DNA of 64,000 bases, taken from NCBI GenBank assembly GCA_003021175.1, contig PXQV01000014.1:62001-126000 (forward strand), in the 5' to 3' direction. Source of the stretch: Halobacteriales archaeon QH_7_66_36. Lineage in GTDB: Archaea; Halobacteriota; Halobacteria; Halobacteriales; Haloarculaceae. This document shows, one piece after another, positions 8,181 through 17,394 of this stretch (position 1 is its first letter; each line of letters opens with the position of its first letter). The position numbers and the translations under genes are program-made. Under the pieces are notes generated by a model, which worked only from the letters and a program-made list of their open reading frames with translations, had not been told where the DNA came from and did no database searches.

Positions 8181-10208
8181 ATGGAGGCACGGGGGACAGA
8201 AACACTCGACAGGGCGGGGTACGCGCGGCTCCGGCGCGCCGGCGAGACCAACCGACAGCGGCTGCTGGTTCGGCTCTGTGGCGAGGTCGGACTCAGGCCG
8301 GCCGAGATTACCCGCATCCATCTGGAAGATGTCCGCGCGCACGTCCACGACGGCAACGTCCACTACTTCCTTTCTGTCCGGGCCGACGACGGGAGCCACG
8401 CTCGCGACGCGTATCTTCCGCGCGAGGTGAAGCGCGAACTCGACCGCTACGTCGAGAGCGAGGGGATCGACGACGCGGACCCGGTGTTCGACGTGAGTCC
8501 GCGCCGCCTCCAGATGCTCGTCGGCGAAACCGTTGAGCGGGCGGTCGCGGCCGGGGCGGAGTCGCTGCGCGGCGTCTCGACGGCCGACCTGCGCCGCTAC
8601 TGCGCTCGCGCACAACTCCGAGCGGGGGTGCCGCCGGCCGTCGTGATGGCCGTCGGCGGCTGGCCCCGACTGGAAGGATTCGCCGCCGCCCCCGACGAGG
8701 TGGGCGAGGGGACCGCCGCCGCGGCGTTCGCCCGCGTCGACGGCGACAGCGACGGTCGGCTCCGCGCCGCGTTCGACCGACTCGACCACCCCGCGCTCCT
8801 GCTCGACGACGGCGGCGGCGTCGAGCGCGTCAACGAGCGGTTCGCCGCCGCGACCGGTGTCGACTCCGAGACGGTCGTCGGTCGGGAGTTGCGTGACGTC
8901 GCCGCGCCCGTCGACACGCGCGGCTACATGGACGCGTGGGAGACGGCGCTGGCCGGGGAGACGTGGCGCGGCCCGGTCGTCTGTCGCGCCGCCGACGGTG
9001 ACCCCGTGGAAGGGGAACTCGCGCTCGCGGGCATTGGCGACCCGACGCGACCGGACGGGTTCGTGGCCGGGTTCCGGCCGGACGGCACCGACTTGCCGAC
9101 CGACCAGACCCGGTTTCCGGCGGTGCAGTCGCGGGTGCTCGCCGCGGGTGACGCGCTGGCCGGGGGCGCGACGCGTGACGGCATCCTCTCGCGGGCGTGT
9201 GACGCGCTCGTCGACGGTGACGCATACAGCAGGGCGTGGGCGTTCGACGCACCCGTCGAGGGGGCGACTCCGCTCGCCACCGCGGGCGACGCCGACCCAC
9301 CCGACAGCGTTTCCGCGCTCGCCACCGCCGCAATCGCAGACGGGGCTGTCACCAGCGGCGACCCCGAGCGCGACGACGCGCCGCTCGCGGTGCCGCTCTC
9401 GCACGGGGGCACTGACCACGGCGCGCTCGTGCTCGCGCCCACTGATGCGACGGACGCGCGTGAGCGTCGAGCGCTCGCCGGCCTCGGGGGACGGGTCGCC
9501 GGCACGCTCGCGGCTATCGAGTGGAAGCGACTCCTGCTGGCCGACGCCGTGCTCGAACTGGAGCTACAGCTCCGAGCGCCCGACGCCGGGTCGCTGTTCG
9601 CCACCGCCTCGGCCGAGTTGGGCTGTGAACTGACGCTGGAGGGACTCGTCCCGCTCGACGGCGACTCGCTGCTCTACTACGTCTCGGTCGGGGACGTGCC
9701 CGCAGAGGACGCGCTGACCTGCATCGAGCACGTCGCGGAGTCGGTGCGACTCGTCGCCGCAGCCAGCGACGCCTCGCTCTTGGAGGTGACCGCCGCCGGC
9801 GACTCGGTCCCCGGTGAACTCATCGCCCGCGGGGCGAACGTGAGCGAACTGACCGCGGCACAGGGCACAGTCGAGCTCACCTGTGAGACCGCGCCCAACG
9901 CCAACGTGCGGGAACTGGTCGAGGGCGTCCAGCAGAGCTACCCGGAGATACGGCTCGTCGCCAAGCGAGAGGTGGAGCGGTCGGTCCGCACGCCGACGGA
10001 GTTCCAGCAGGCGCTCGCAGAGCGACTCACCGACAAACAGCGCTCCGTGTTGCAGGCGGCGTACCACGCCGGCTACTTCGACTGGCCGCGCGGCTCGACG
10101 GCCGAGGAGTTGGCCGACTCTATCGGCGTCTCCTCCCCGACGCTCCACAACCATCTCCGTCGAGCACAGCGGAAACTGCTGGCCGCCTTCTTCGACGGCG
10201 AGGAGTGA
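8181..10208 (+). CDS. Bat-type regulator (recombinase-like, PAS, GAF, HTH_10)
   Basis: About 675 residues from ATG 8181; an in-frame ATG at 8157 would add eight. Residues 1-170 resemble the catalytic fold of tyrosine recombinases (RLCGEVGLRPAEITRIHLEDV, then TADLRRYCARAQLRAGVPPAVVMAVGGW), but the active-site tyrosine and the usual HxxR are not seen, so a binding role is likely. A PAS-like domain (about 195-300), a GAF-like domain (about 310-450), a bacterio-opsin-activator sensory part and a C-terminal HTH_10 (SVLQAAYHAGYFDWPRGSTAEELADS, then SSPTLHNHLRRAQRK) follow. It sits between two acs-family genes and probably regulates one or both; the signal is unknown. Confidence 0.85.
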   Translation: MEARGTETLDRAGYARLRRAGETNRQRLLVRLCGEVGLRPAEITRIHLEDVRAHVHDGNVHYFLSVRADDGSHARDAYLPREVKRELDRYVESEGIDDADPVFDVSPRRLQMLVGETVERAVAAGAESLRGVSTADLRRYCARAQLRAGVPPAVVMAVGGWPRLEGFAAAPDEVGEGTAAAAFARVDGDSDGRLRAAFDRLDHPALLLDDGGGVERVNERFAAATGVDSETVVGRELRDVAAPVDTRGYMDAWETALAGETWRGPVVCRAADGDPVEGELALAGIGDPTRPDGFVAGFRPDGTDLPTDQTRFPAVQSRVLAAGDALAGGATRDGILSRACDALVDGDAYSRAWAFDAPVEGATPLATAGDADPPDSVSALATAAIADGAVTSGDPERDDAPLAVPLSHGGTDHGALVLAPTDATDARERRALAGLGGRVAGTLAAIEWKRLLLADAVLELELQLRAPDAGSLFATASAELGCELTLEGLVPLDGDSLLYYVSVGDVPAEDALTCIEHVAESVRLVAAASDASLLEVTAAGDSVPGELIARGANVSELTAAQGTVELTCETAPNANVRELVEGVQQSYPEIRLVAKREVERSVRTPTEFQQALAERLTDKQRSVLQAAYHAGYFDWPRGSTAEELADSIGVSSPTLHNHLRRAQRKLLAAFFDGEE

Positions 10209-10251
10209 GCGACGGCGCGGGCGGACTGCTTTGCATAGGTTAGCGGCGGCA

Positions 10252-10257
10252 TTAATA
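10252..10257 (+). promoter_or_regulatory. TATA box of acs
   Basis: ATTAATAT (core 10252-10257) in GC-rich DNA, 28 nt before the ATG at 10285. The position fits a leaderless acs transcript that is independent of the upstream regulator gene. Confidence 0.55.
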
Positions 10258-10284
10258 TGAGGGTCGGGCCGATACCGAGACAGT

Positions 10285-12270
10285 ATGTCGGAGGAAGACA
10301 GCGCGGATGTCCAGCTCGAAGCGCGGCTTCGAGAGCAGGAGTATTTCCGGCCGCCGGCGGAGTTCGTCGGGCAGGCGAACGCCACCGACCCGGCCATCCA
10401 CGACGAGGTGGGGGAGTTTCCGGACGGGTTCGAGCGGTACGCCGAACTGCTCGACTGGGACGAACACTGGGACCAGACGTTCGACGGGTCGAACCCGCCC
10501 TTCTTCGAGTGGTTCGTCGGCGGGAAGCTCAACGCGTCGTACAACTGCGTCGACCGCCACCTCGACGAGCGGAAGAACCAGACCGCCCTGCTGTGGGAGG
10601 GCACCGACGGCGAGCAGGAGAACATCACGTACCAGGGCCTCCACCGGCGCGTCAACGAGATGGCCGCCGCGCTCCGGTCGGTCGGCGTCGAGGAGGACGA
10701 CGTCGTCACGGTCCACCTGCCGATGGTCCCGGCGCTTCCGATCACGATGCTCGCGTGTGCCCGTATCGGCGCGCCACACTCGGTCGTGTTCGCCGGCTTC
10801 TCGGCGCAGGCACTCGCAGAGCGGGTCGACAGCGCCGACTCGGAGTACGTCGTCACCATCGACGGCTACTACCGGCGCGGCGAGTTCCTCGACCACATCG
10901 AGAAGGCCGACGAGGGGGTCGCACAGGCGGACAACGACCCCGAGGTGTTGACGTGGTATCGCCACGACGAGCCGAACGCCGAGGTGAGCGACGACTACGT
11001 TCCGGTCGACGACCTGCTCGACGACCACGAACACGAGACGGTCGAGCCGGTCTCCCGCGACGCGGAGGATCCGCTGTTCCTGATGTACACCTCGGGGACG
11101 ACGGGGAAGCCGAAGGGGTGTCAACACCGCACCGGCGGCTATCTCGCGTACGCCGCCGCCACCTCGAAGAACGTCCTCGACATCGAGCCGGAGGACACCT
11201 ACTGGTGTGCGGCCGACATCGGCTGGATCACGGGCCACTCGTACATCGTCTACGGCCCGCTCGCGCTCGGAACCACGAGCGTCATGTACGAGGACACGCC
11301 GGATTACCCGCACAAGGGTCGCATCTGGGAGATCGCGGAGAGGTACGACGTCGACATCTTCCACACCTCGCCGACCGCGGTGCGGATGTTCATGAAGTGG
11401 GGCGAGGAGTACCCCGAGGGGTACGACTTCGACTTCCGGCACATGACGACGGTCGGCGAACCGATCCAGCCGGAGGCGTGGCTCTGGTACTACAAGCACA
11501 TCGGCGACGAGGACGCCGTCATCGTCGACACGTGGTGGCAGACCGAGACCGGCGGCCACCTCATCACGAACCTCCCGGCGCTCGACGACATGAAGCCCGG
11601 GTCGGCGGGCAAGGCGTGTCCGGGCATCGAGCCGGCGCTCGTCGACGACAGCGGCGAGAAACTGCCGGCGGCCTCCGGGCAGGCGGGGAACCTCATCATC
11701 GAGCAGCCGTGGCCGTCGATGCTCCAGACCGTCTACGGCAACGACGAGCGATTCATCTCCACCTACTGGGAGGACTTCTCCGACACCGACTCCGACGACT
11801 GGCGCGACTGGAACTACAAGGCCGGCGACGGCGCTGTGCAGGCACAGGACGGCTACTGGCGCGTGCTCGGCCGGCTGGACGACGTGATGAACGTCGCCGG
11901 CCACCGGCTCGGCACGATGGAACTCGAATCCGCCGTCGCCGAGGTGGAGTCGGTCGCCGAGGCGGCCGTCGCCGCCCGCGAGGACGCCCAGAAGGGCGAG
12001 GTGCCCGACGTGTACGTCGTCGTCCGCGAGGGCGTCGACACGAGCGACGCGGTGCGCGACGACATCGTCACCGCCGTCGAAGACGAGATCGGCAAGTTCG
12101 CCCGCCCGGCGAACGTCATGTTCGTCGACGACCTGCCGAAGACCCGCTCGGGGAAGATCATGCGGCGCATCCTCGAGAACATCTCCAACGACGAGGCGCT
12201 GGGCAACACCACCACGCTGCGTGACCCCTCCGTGCCGGAGGACATCCGCGAGCAGGTGCAGGCCGACTGA
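10285..12270 (+). CDS. acs: Acetyl-CoA synthetase (AMP-forming)
   Basis: 661 residues, the usual length for Acs. It converts acetate, ATP and CoA into acetyl-CoA, AMP and diphosphate in the cytoplasm. All family motifs are present: YTSGTTGKPKG near residue 268, VDTWWQTETGG near 417 (the tryptophan that restricts the acid pocket to acetate/propionate), AGDGAVQAQDGYWRVLGRLDD with the hinge, NVAGHRLGTMELES, and PKTRSGKIMRR with the adenylation lysine near 624. It has its own TATA box and is followed at 12283-12289 by a T-rich stretch. The Bat-type gene upstream and the liv-type importer downstream suggest carboxylate uptake and activation. Confidence 0.95.
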   Translation: MSEEDSADVQLEARLREQEYFRPPAEFVGQANATDPAIHDEVGEFPDGFERYAELLDWDEHWDQTFDGSNPPFFEWFVGGKLNASYNCVDRHLDERKNQTALLWEGTDGEQENITYQGLHRRVNEMAAALRSVGVEEDDVVTVHLPMVPALPITMLACARIGAPHSVVFAGFSAQALAERVDSADSEYVVTIDGYYRRGEFLDHIEKADEGVAQADNDPEVLTWYRHDEPNAEVSDDYVPVDDLLDDHEHETVEPVSRDAEDPLFLMYTSGTTGKPKGCQHRTGGYLAYAAATSKNVLDIEPEDTYWCAADIGWITGHSYIVYGPLALGTTSVMYEDTPDYPHKGRIWEIAERYDVDIFHTSPTAVRMFMKWGEEYPEGYDFDFRHMTTVGEPIQPEAWLWYYKHIGDEDAVIVDTWWQTETGGHLITNLPALDDMKPGSAGKACPGIEPALVDDSGEKLPAASGQAGNLIIEQPWPSMLQTVYGNDERFISTYWEDFSDTDSDDWRDWNYKAGDGAVQAQDGYWRVLGRLDDVMNVAGHRLGTMELESAVAEVESVAEAAVAAREDAQKGEVPDVYVVVREGVDTSDAVRDDIVTAVEDEIGKFARPANVMFVDDLPKTRSGKIMRRILENISNDEALGNTTTLRDPSVPEDIREQVQAD

Positions 12271-12282
12271 CGGCCGCTCCTC

Positions 12283-12289
12283 GCTTTTT
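12283..12289 (+). terminator. T-rich terminator-like run after acs
   Basis: GCTTTTTGG lies 13-19 nt after the acs stop in otherwise GC-rich DNA. Haloarchaeal transcripts commonly end in such T-rich stretches, so it would separate acs from the importer operon. Confidence 0.4.
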
Positions 12290-12342
12290 GGAGGAACGCG
12301 TTCGCCCGAGTCGCGGCCGAATTAGCATAATTATGGAGGAGG

Positions 12343-12348
12343 TTTATG
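12343..12348 (+). promoter_or_regulatory. TATA box of the liv-type importer operon
   Basis: TTTATG at 12343-12348, 28 nt before the GTG start at 12376. A second AT-rich patch (GCATAATTATGG, about 12325-12336) lies upstream and could be a regulator or TFB site. Confidence 0.5.
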
Positions 12349-12375
12349 TGTCGATGGGATTTGTGAACTACTGTC

Positions 12376-13629
12376 GTGAGCCAGAACATCGACCGGCGTG
12401 ACGTACTCAAAGGCGCCGGCGCGGCGGGGATAGCAGGACTTGCAGGGTGTGTCGGGGGCGAAAGCGGTGGCTCCGAGTATCCCGCACTCGGGAACTACCC
12501 GGTCGAGGGAGACGAGGTGACGCTCGGTTTCAACGTTCCACAGTCCGGGGCCTACGCCTCCGAGGGGAACGACGAACTGAAGGCGTACGACCTCGCGGTG
12601 GAGCATCTCAACAACGGCGGGGGCTGGGTCGACATGTGGGACGACCTCTCGGCAGGCGGCATCCTTGATAAGACGGTCACCTCGGTCGAGGGCGACACCG
12701 CGACTACCCCCGCGACCGCCGAGGAGTCGGCGACCCAGATGATCCGTAACGACGGCGCGATCATGATAACAGGGGGGGTCTCCTCGTCGGTCGCCATCTC
12801 CCAGCAGAAGCTGTGTCAACAGGAGCGGGTGCAGTTCATGTCCTGTCTGACACACTCGAACGCGACCCAGGGGGCTGACTGCGTCTGGTACGGCCAGCGG
12901 GAGATGCACAACGCGTTCATGACGGGGAAGGCGCTCGCCCCTATCTTGGTCGACGAGTTCGGAGAGGACCTGAACTTCTACTCCATGTACGCCGACTACA
13001 CGTGGGGGACCTCGAACCGCAACTCGATGAAGCGGTTCCTCGAGGAGGAGGGCTGGACACAGACCGACGAAGCGCCGACGCCGCTCGGCGAATCCGACTT
13101 CTCGCCGTACATGCAGGACGTTCCCCGCGAGGAGACGGACGTGCTGTTGCTCATTCACTTCGGCGCGGACGCGGCGAACTCCATCCCGGCGGCGTTCGAC
13201 GCCGGTCTCGACGAGGACATGGAGATCGTCGTCCCGCTGTACGACACCATCGCCGCCAACTCCGCCAGTGAGGAGATCGGTGGCGTCTACGGGACGGTCG
13301 ATTGGAACTGGCAGCTGGACGACGAGTACTCGAACGCCTTCACCGAGGCCTTCCGGGAGGCCGAGGAGAAGCCGCCGTCGTACGCGGCGCGGCTGGCATA
13401 CTCCGCGACGATGCGGTACGCCGCCGCCGTCGAGCGGGCCGAGACGTTCTACCCGCCGGAGGTCATCAAACAACTGGAGGACCACGAGTACAGCAACACC
13501 GGCATCGGCGAGGCCGTCTCCCGTGCCTGTGACCACCAGTCCCAACGCGACGTGTTCGTCGTCCAAGGGCGCGAGCCGTCCGAGCAGGAGAACGGTGCCA
13601 CGTCCCTCGGGCATTTACGAAACTATTAG
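12376..13629 (+). CDS. ABC transporter substrate-binding lipoprotein (LivK-type)
   Basis: 417 residues from GTG 12376. A Tat signal (RRDVLKGAGAAGIAGLAG) runs into a lipobox cysteine near residue 25 (LAGC), so the protein is exported folded and lipid-anchored outside. The mature part is a periplasmic-binding-protein type I fold of the branched-chain amino acid/amide family (VTLGFNVPQSGAYASEG, MIRNDGAIMITGGVSSSVA, FYSMYADYTWGTSNRNSMKRF). It opens an operon with two permeases and two ATPases. The ligand is not evident; adjacency to acs makes a carboxylate or short-chain acid as plausible as an amino acid. Confidence 0.9.
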   Translation: MSQNIDRRDVLKGAGAAGIAGLAGCVGGESGGSEYPALGNYPVEGDEVTLGFNVPQSGAYASEGNDELKAYDLAVEHLNNGGGWVDMWDDLSAGGILDKTVTSVEGDTATTPATAEESATQMIRNDGAIMITGGVSSSVAISQQKLCQQERVQFMSCLTHSNATQGADCVWYGQREMHNAFMTGKALAPILVDEFGEDLNFYSMYADYTWGTSNRNSMKRFLEEEGWTQTDEAPTPLGESDFSPYMQDVPREETDVLLLIHFGADAANSIPAAFDAGLDEDMEIVVPLYDTIAANSASEEIGGVYGTVDWNWQLDDEYSNAFTEAFREAEEKPPSYAARLAYSATMRYAAAVERAETFYPPEVIKQLEDHEYSNTGIGEAVSRACDHQSQRDVFVVQGREPSEQENGATSLGHLRNY

Positions 13630-13701
13630 ATACAATAATTACATGCGTATCCACACGAGCCAACTCAGTATGACACGTGCTCACATCGGGGTGTCGGCGT
13701 C

Positions 13702-14652
13702 GTGGTAGACATCGCCGGCATCCTCCTCACCGGCCTCCAGCAAGGGGCGATATTCGCGCTCCTCGGCCTCGGCCTGACTATCATCCTCGGGACGATGGAG
13801 TTCCTCAACCTCGCACACGGTGCCCTGTATCTTATCGGCGCGTACATGGGGCTGTTCATCGTCCGCGAAGTGTCCGTCCAGGAAGGGTTACTCGCTGGTA
13901 TCGCCGCCGACCCGGCGGCGGTCGGCCTCGGGAGTAGCTTCCTCGTCGCGCTGATACTCACCCCGATACTCATGTTCGTCATCGGGGTCGCGATGGAGCG
14001 GTTCGTCGCCCGCCCGCTGTACGACCGCACGGAGGTCGAACAGCTCCTGTTGACCTTCGGGCTGGCGCTCATCATCGAGGAGCTGGCCCGCGAGTTCGTC
14101 GGCTCGCAGCCGTTCTCCAGTTACGCCCCCGACAAACTGCTCGGCTTTACCGTCAGTGGGCAGGCGGACGTCCCGCTCGTGGGACTGTATCCGCGCTGGC
14201 GGTTCGTCGTCATCGGGCTGACGTTCCTGCTCATCGGCCTCTCGTATCTCATCATCGAGCGGACCGACTTCGGGCTCATCGTGAAGGCCGGGACCCGCGA
14301 CTCCGAGATGGTGCGGATGCTCGGCATCGACATCACCCGGTCGTACGCGCTGGTGTTCGGCGTCGGCGCGGCACTGGCGGGGCTGGCGGGGCTTGTCGGC
14401 GGCACGATAATCGATGTCGCGCCCGGCATCGGGACGAACAACGCGCTGGTGCCGGCGTTCCTGACCGTCGTCATCGGCGGGGCCGGTAGCGTCGTCGGTG
14501 CCATCGCCGGCGGTATCATCCTCGGGATGGTCGCCGCCGTGTTCCAGTTCCAGGCCCCACAGTGGTCACAGATCGTCCTGTTCGGCTTCGTCGCCGTCTT
14601 CCTGCTCGTCCGCCCGGGCGGGCTGTTCGGGAGCGTGGAGGTGGGCGAATGA
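13702..14652 (+). CDS. Branched-chain-type ABC transporter permease (LivH-type)
   Basis: 316 residues from GTG 13702 with about eight membrane helices. The N-terminal LQQGAIFALLGLGLTIILGTMEFLNLAHGALY is the hallmark of LivH. The cytoplasmic coupling loop contains TRDSEMVRMLGIDITRSYALVFGVGAALAGLAG, where EAA-type permeases contact the ATPase. It forms one half of the importer channel with LivM, whose ATG overlaps this stop codon (14649-14652). The gap to the binding-protein gene is 72 nt. Confidence 0.92.
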   Translation: MVDIAGILLTGLQQGAIFALLGLGLTIILGTMEFLNLAHGALYLIGAYMGLFIVREVSVQEGLLAGIAADPAAVGLGSSFLVALILTPILMFVIGVAMERFVARPLYDRTEVEQLLLTFGLALIIEELAREFVGSQPFSSYAPDKLLGFTVSGQADVPLVGLYPRWRFVVIGLTFLLIGLSYLIIERTDFGLIVKAGTRDSEMVRMLGIDITRSYALVFGVGAALAGLAGLVGGTIIDVAPGIGTNNALVPAFLTVVIGGAGSVVGAIAGGIILGMVAAVFQFQAPQWSQIVLFGFVAVFLLVRPGGLFGSVEVGE

Positions 14653-15890
14653 GCGACGACACCGAAACCGACGGCGGCACGACCGTCGACGTGACGCCCG
14701 AGGAGGAGAACCTAGTCGACCGGCTCGTCGCGGCGAAGGACGGCGAGCGGTTCGTTGCGGTCGCGGCGTTCGTCGGCGTCTTCGCGATGCCATTCCTCCT
14801 CATCGACGTGCTCGGCGTCTTCGATACGCTGATCGGGCTCAGCCTCGGCGGCTTCGTCGGCCTGCCGACGCTCATCCTCTCGTTCGGTATCGTCGCCGTG
14901 GGCTACAACATCCTGCTCGGCTACACCGGGCTGTTGTCGTTCGGGCACGCGGCGCTGTTCGGCTCCGCGGCGTACGCCGCGGGTATCTTCTCGAACAACG
15001 TGGTCGCGAGCCCGCTGCTCGCGGTGGTCGCCGGCATCGTCGTGGCGACCCTGCTGTCGTGGCCCATCGGCTTCCTCTCCATCCGCCGGTCGGGGGTCTA
15101 CTTCGCCGTGTTGACGCTGACCTTCGGCCAGATGCTGTACTTCTACGCGTTCGGGCCGGGTTCGTGGCTCACCAACGGCGACGACGGCTACACGCCCTTC
15201 GACGTAGCCGGCGGCCCCGACCTGTTCGGGTCGCTGGCGATGGACGCCTCCATCACGACGCTGTTCCGGGACGTTACCGGGCTGACGCTGACCCTGACCG
15301 ACGGGCTCGACATGACCGTCGGCTACATGCTCGCGGCGCTGGTCAGCGTCCTCGCCATCGTCGTCGCCCACCGCATCATCAAATCCCCGTACGGACTGAT
15401 ACTCAAGGCCATCGGCCAGAACGAACAGCGCGTGGCGTTCGTCGGCCTGAACGTGTTCCGGTACAAGCTGATGGCGTTCATCCTGAGCGGCGTGTTCGCG
15501 GGCGCGGGCGGCGCGCTGTACGCCCTCTCGAAGGCAGGCCTCACCGTCCACCCGAACGCGACGCTGTACTGGGTCGTCTCCGGCGACTTCGTCATCATCA
15601 CCGCCGTCGGCGGGGTTGGCTCGCTGGCCGGGCCGCTCATCGGGGCGGTCGTCTTCGAGTACATCAGGCTCGTCGTGCAGGGGATCACCGTCCCCGGGAC
15701 CGAGTTCCAGATCGGGTCGCTGTGGCGACTGCTGCTCGGAGTGGTGTTCGTGGTCGTGGTGACGCTGTTCCCGGACGGCATCTACGGGGGGTTGAGCTCG
15801 CTCGGCGACCGGCTCGTCGAGCGGTTCGGTGCCGCCACCGACGACCGCCGGCCGGTCGAGGAGGTCGAGGAGACCGGGGGTGATGACTGA
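14649..15890 (+). CDS. Branched-chain-type ABC transporter permease (LivM-type)
   Basis: 413 residues. The ATG at 14649 overlaps the livH stop (ATGA). A hydrophilic acidic N-terminus of about 35 residues precedes roughly ten membrane helices. Typical LivM segments are YNILLGYTGLLSFGHAALFG, FLSIRRSGVYFAVLTLTFGQM, the coupling loop LKAIGQNEQRVAFVGLNVFRYKL, and GGVGSLAGPLIGA. It pairs with LivH in the membrane. The insertion between the helix pairs (about residues 165-215, containing TNGDDGYTPFD) is longer than in Escherichia coli LivM. Translation is probably coupled to livH. Confidence 0.92.
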   Translation: MSDDTETDGGTTVDVTPEEENLVDRLVAAKDGERFVAVAAFVGVFAMPFLLIDVLGVFDTLIGLSLGGFVGLPTLILSFGIVAVGYNILLGYTGLLSFGHAALFGSAAYAAGIFSNNVVASPLLAVVAGIVVATLLSWPIGFLSIRRSGVYFAVLTLTFGQMLYFYAFGPGSWLTNGDDGYTPFDVAGGPDLFGSLAMDASITTLFRDVTGLTLTLTDGLDMTVGYMLAALVSVLAIVVAHRIIKSPYGLILKAIGQNEQRVAFVGLNVFRYKLMAFILSGVFAGAGGALYALSKAGLTVHPNATLYWVVSGDFVIITAVGGVGSLAGPLIGAVVFEYIRLVVQGITVPGTEFQIGSLWRLLLGVVFVVVVTLFPDGIYGGLSSLGDRLVERFGAATDDRRPVEEVEETGGDD

Positions 15891-15891
15891 G

Positions 15892-16653
15892 ATGTCGTCC
15901 ATCCTCGAAACCGACGGGCTCACGAAGCGGTTCGGCGGGCTCACCGCCGTCGACGACGTGGACCTGACCGTCGAGAGCGGCGAGACACGCGCCATCATCG
16001 GGCCGAACGGGGCCGGCAAGTCGACGTTCATCAACCTCGTCACCGGGCTGTTGAACCCGACGGAGGGGAGCGTCCGGTTCGACGGGGACGACATCACGAG
16101 ACAGGAGCCCCACGAGATAGTCCAGCAGGGCGTCTCCAAGTCGTTCCAGACCGCCTCCATCTTCCCGGAGATGACGGTCCAAGAGAACGTCCGGATGGCG
16201 GCGCTCGCGGCCGAGCGTGGCTCCTTCCGGTTCGACTTCCTCAGCCGGCGCGACAGGCTCACCGACGTGGCGGACGTGGCCGAGGAGAAGATGCGCGCCG
16301 TCGACCTGTGGAGCGACCGCGCGGTCGACGCGCAGAACCTCCCGTACGGCGACAAACGCCGGCTGGAGATCGCCATCGCGCTCGCCTCCGAGCCGGCCCT
16401 CCTGTTCATGGACGAACCGACCGCGGGGATGTCACCCGAAGAGACGGACGCGACCGTCGACCTCGTCGAACAGGTCCAACGCGAGTTGGGTCTGACTATC
16501 GTGCTCGTGGAACACGACATGGAGATAATCTTCCGTATCGCCGACCGCATCGCCGTGCTCAACCGCGGGAGCGTCATCGCCGACGCGACCCCCGACGAGG
16601 TGCAGGGTGACCCAGACGTGCAGGAGGCGTACCTCGGGGGTGTCGAGCTGTGA
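15892..16653 (+). CDS. ABC transporter ATP-binding protein (LivG-type)
   Basis: About 253 residues from ATG 15892; an ATG at 15883 in frame would add three. GGTGA at 15879-15883 suits the 15892 start. Walker A is GPNGAGKST, the signature is weak (NLPYGDKRRLEIAIAL in place of LSGGQ), Walker B is ALLFMDEP and the switch histidine is VEHDM. The LivG-specific stretch SFQTASIFPEMTVQENVRM is present. It drives import by ATP hydrolysis as a heterodimer with the LivF product that follows. The altered signature PYGDKR is normal for LivG proteins. Confidence 0.92.
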   Translation: MSSILETDGLTKRFGGLTAVDDVDLTVESGETRAIIGPNGAGKSTFINLVTGLLNPTEGSVRFDGDDITRQEPHEIVQQGVSKSFQTASIFPEMTVQENVRMAALAAERGSFRFDFLSRRDRLTDVADVAEEKMRAVDLWSDRAVDAQNLPYGDKRRLEIAIALASEPALLFMDEPTAGMSPEETDATVDLVEQVQRELGLTIVLVEHDMEIIFRIADRIAVLNRGSVIADATPDEVQGDPDVQEAYLGGVEL

Positions 16654-17393
16654 GCCTGCTCGCGGTCGACGGCATCGACGCCTACTACGGGGAGAGCCAC
16701 ATCCTCCGCGGGCTCTCGATGGCCGTCGAGGAAGGCGAGATATGCGCGCTGTTGGGCCGCAACGGCGCGGGCAAGACGACGACACTCCGCTCGGTCGCGG
16801 GCGCGCGTCCGCCGGACGTGCGTGACGGTACCGTCACGTTCCGTGGCGACGACATCACGCAGACGGCCACGGAGGACATCGCCATCCGCGGGGTCGGGCT
16901 CGTCCCCGAGGAGCGGCGGGTCTTCCCCAACCTCACCGTCGAGGAGAACCTCCACCTCTCGGAGGTGTCGCGCAACGCGTCGAACACGGCTGGTCGCGAC
17001 GTCGGGGACCTCCCCGAGACGCGGCCGCTGTCGGAGCTGTACGAGGCGTTCCCCCGGCTCGACGAGCGGCAGAACCAGCTCGCCGGGACGCTCTCGGGCG
17101 GGGAACAGCAGATGCTCGCCATCGCGCGCGCGCTCCGGCAGGCACCGGACCTGCTGATGCTCGACGAGCCGTACGAGGGGCTCGCGCCGCAGATAATCGA
17201 CGACGTCGAGGACGCCATCGAGCGCATCAACGACGAGGGGACGACCATTCTGCTCATCGAGCAGAACGCCGCGGCGGCGATCAGCATCGCCGACCGGTGT
17301 TACATCATCGACCAAGGGCAGGTCGTCTTCGACGGCGGGGCCGAGGAACTCCGCGAGGACGAGGAGACCCGCAAGCGGTATCTGGGTGTCTGA
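16650..17393 (+). CDS. ABC transporter ATP-binding protein (LivF-type)
   Basis: 247 residues; GTG 16650 overlaps the livG stop by four bases. Motifs: INAYYG-like start (IDAYYGESHILRG), Walker A LGRNGAGKTT, Q-loop region VGLVPEERRVFPNLTVEENL, signature LSGGEQQML, Walker B LLMLDEPYEGLAP, switch region LLIEQNAAAA. An acidic insertion of about 15 residues (RNASNTAGRDVGDLPETRP) sits before the signature. It is the second ATPase of the importer. Confidence 0.92.
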   Translation: MSLLAVDGIDAYYGESHILRGLSMAVEEGEICALLGRNGAGKTTTLRSVAGARPPDVRDGTVTFRGDDITQTATEDIAIRGVGLVPEERRVFPNLTVEENLHLSEVSRNASNTAGRDVGDLPETRPLSELYEAFPRLDERQNQLAGTLSGGEQQMLAIARALRQAPDLLMLDEPYEGLAPQIIDDVEDAIERINDEGTTILLIEQNAAAAISIADRCYIIDQGQVVFDGGAEELREDEETRKRYLGV

Positions 17394-17394
17394 G

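Noticed and set aside
13643-13708. 21-codon frame between the binding protein and LivH genes
   Set aside because: No composition or context support; it ends inside the LivH start and is likely chance.
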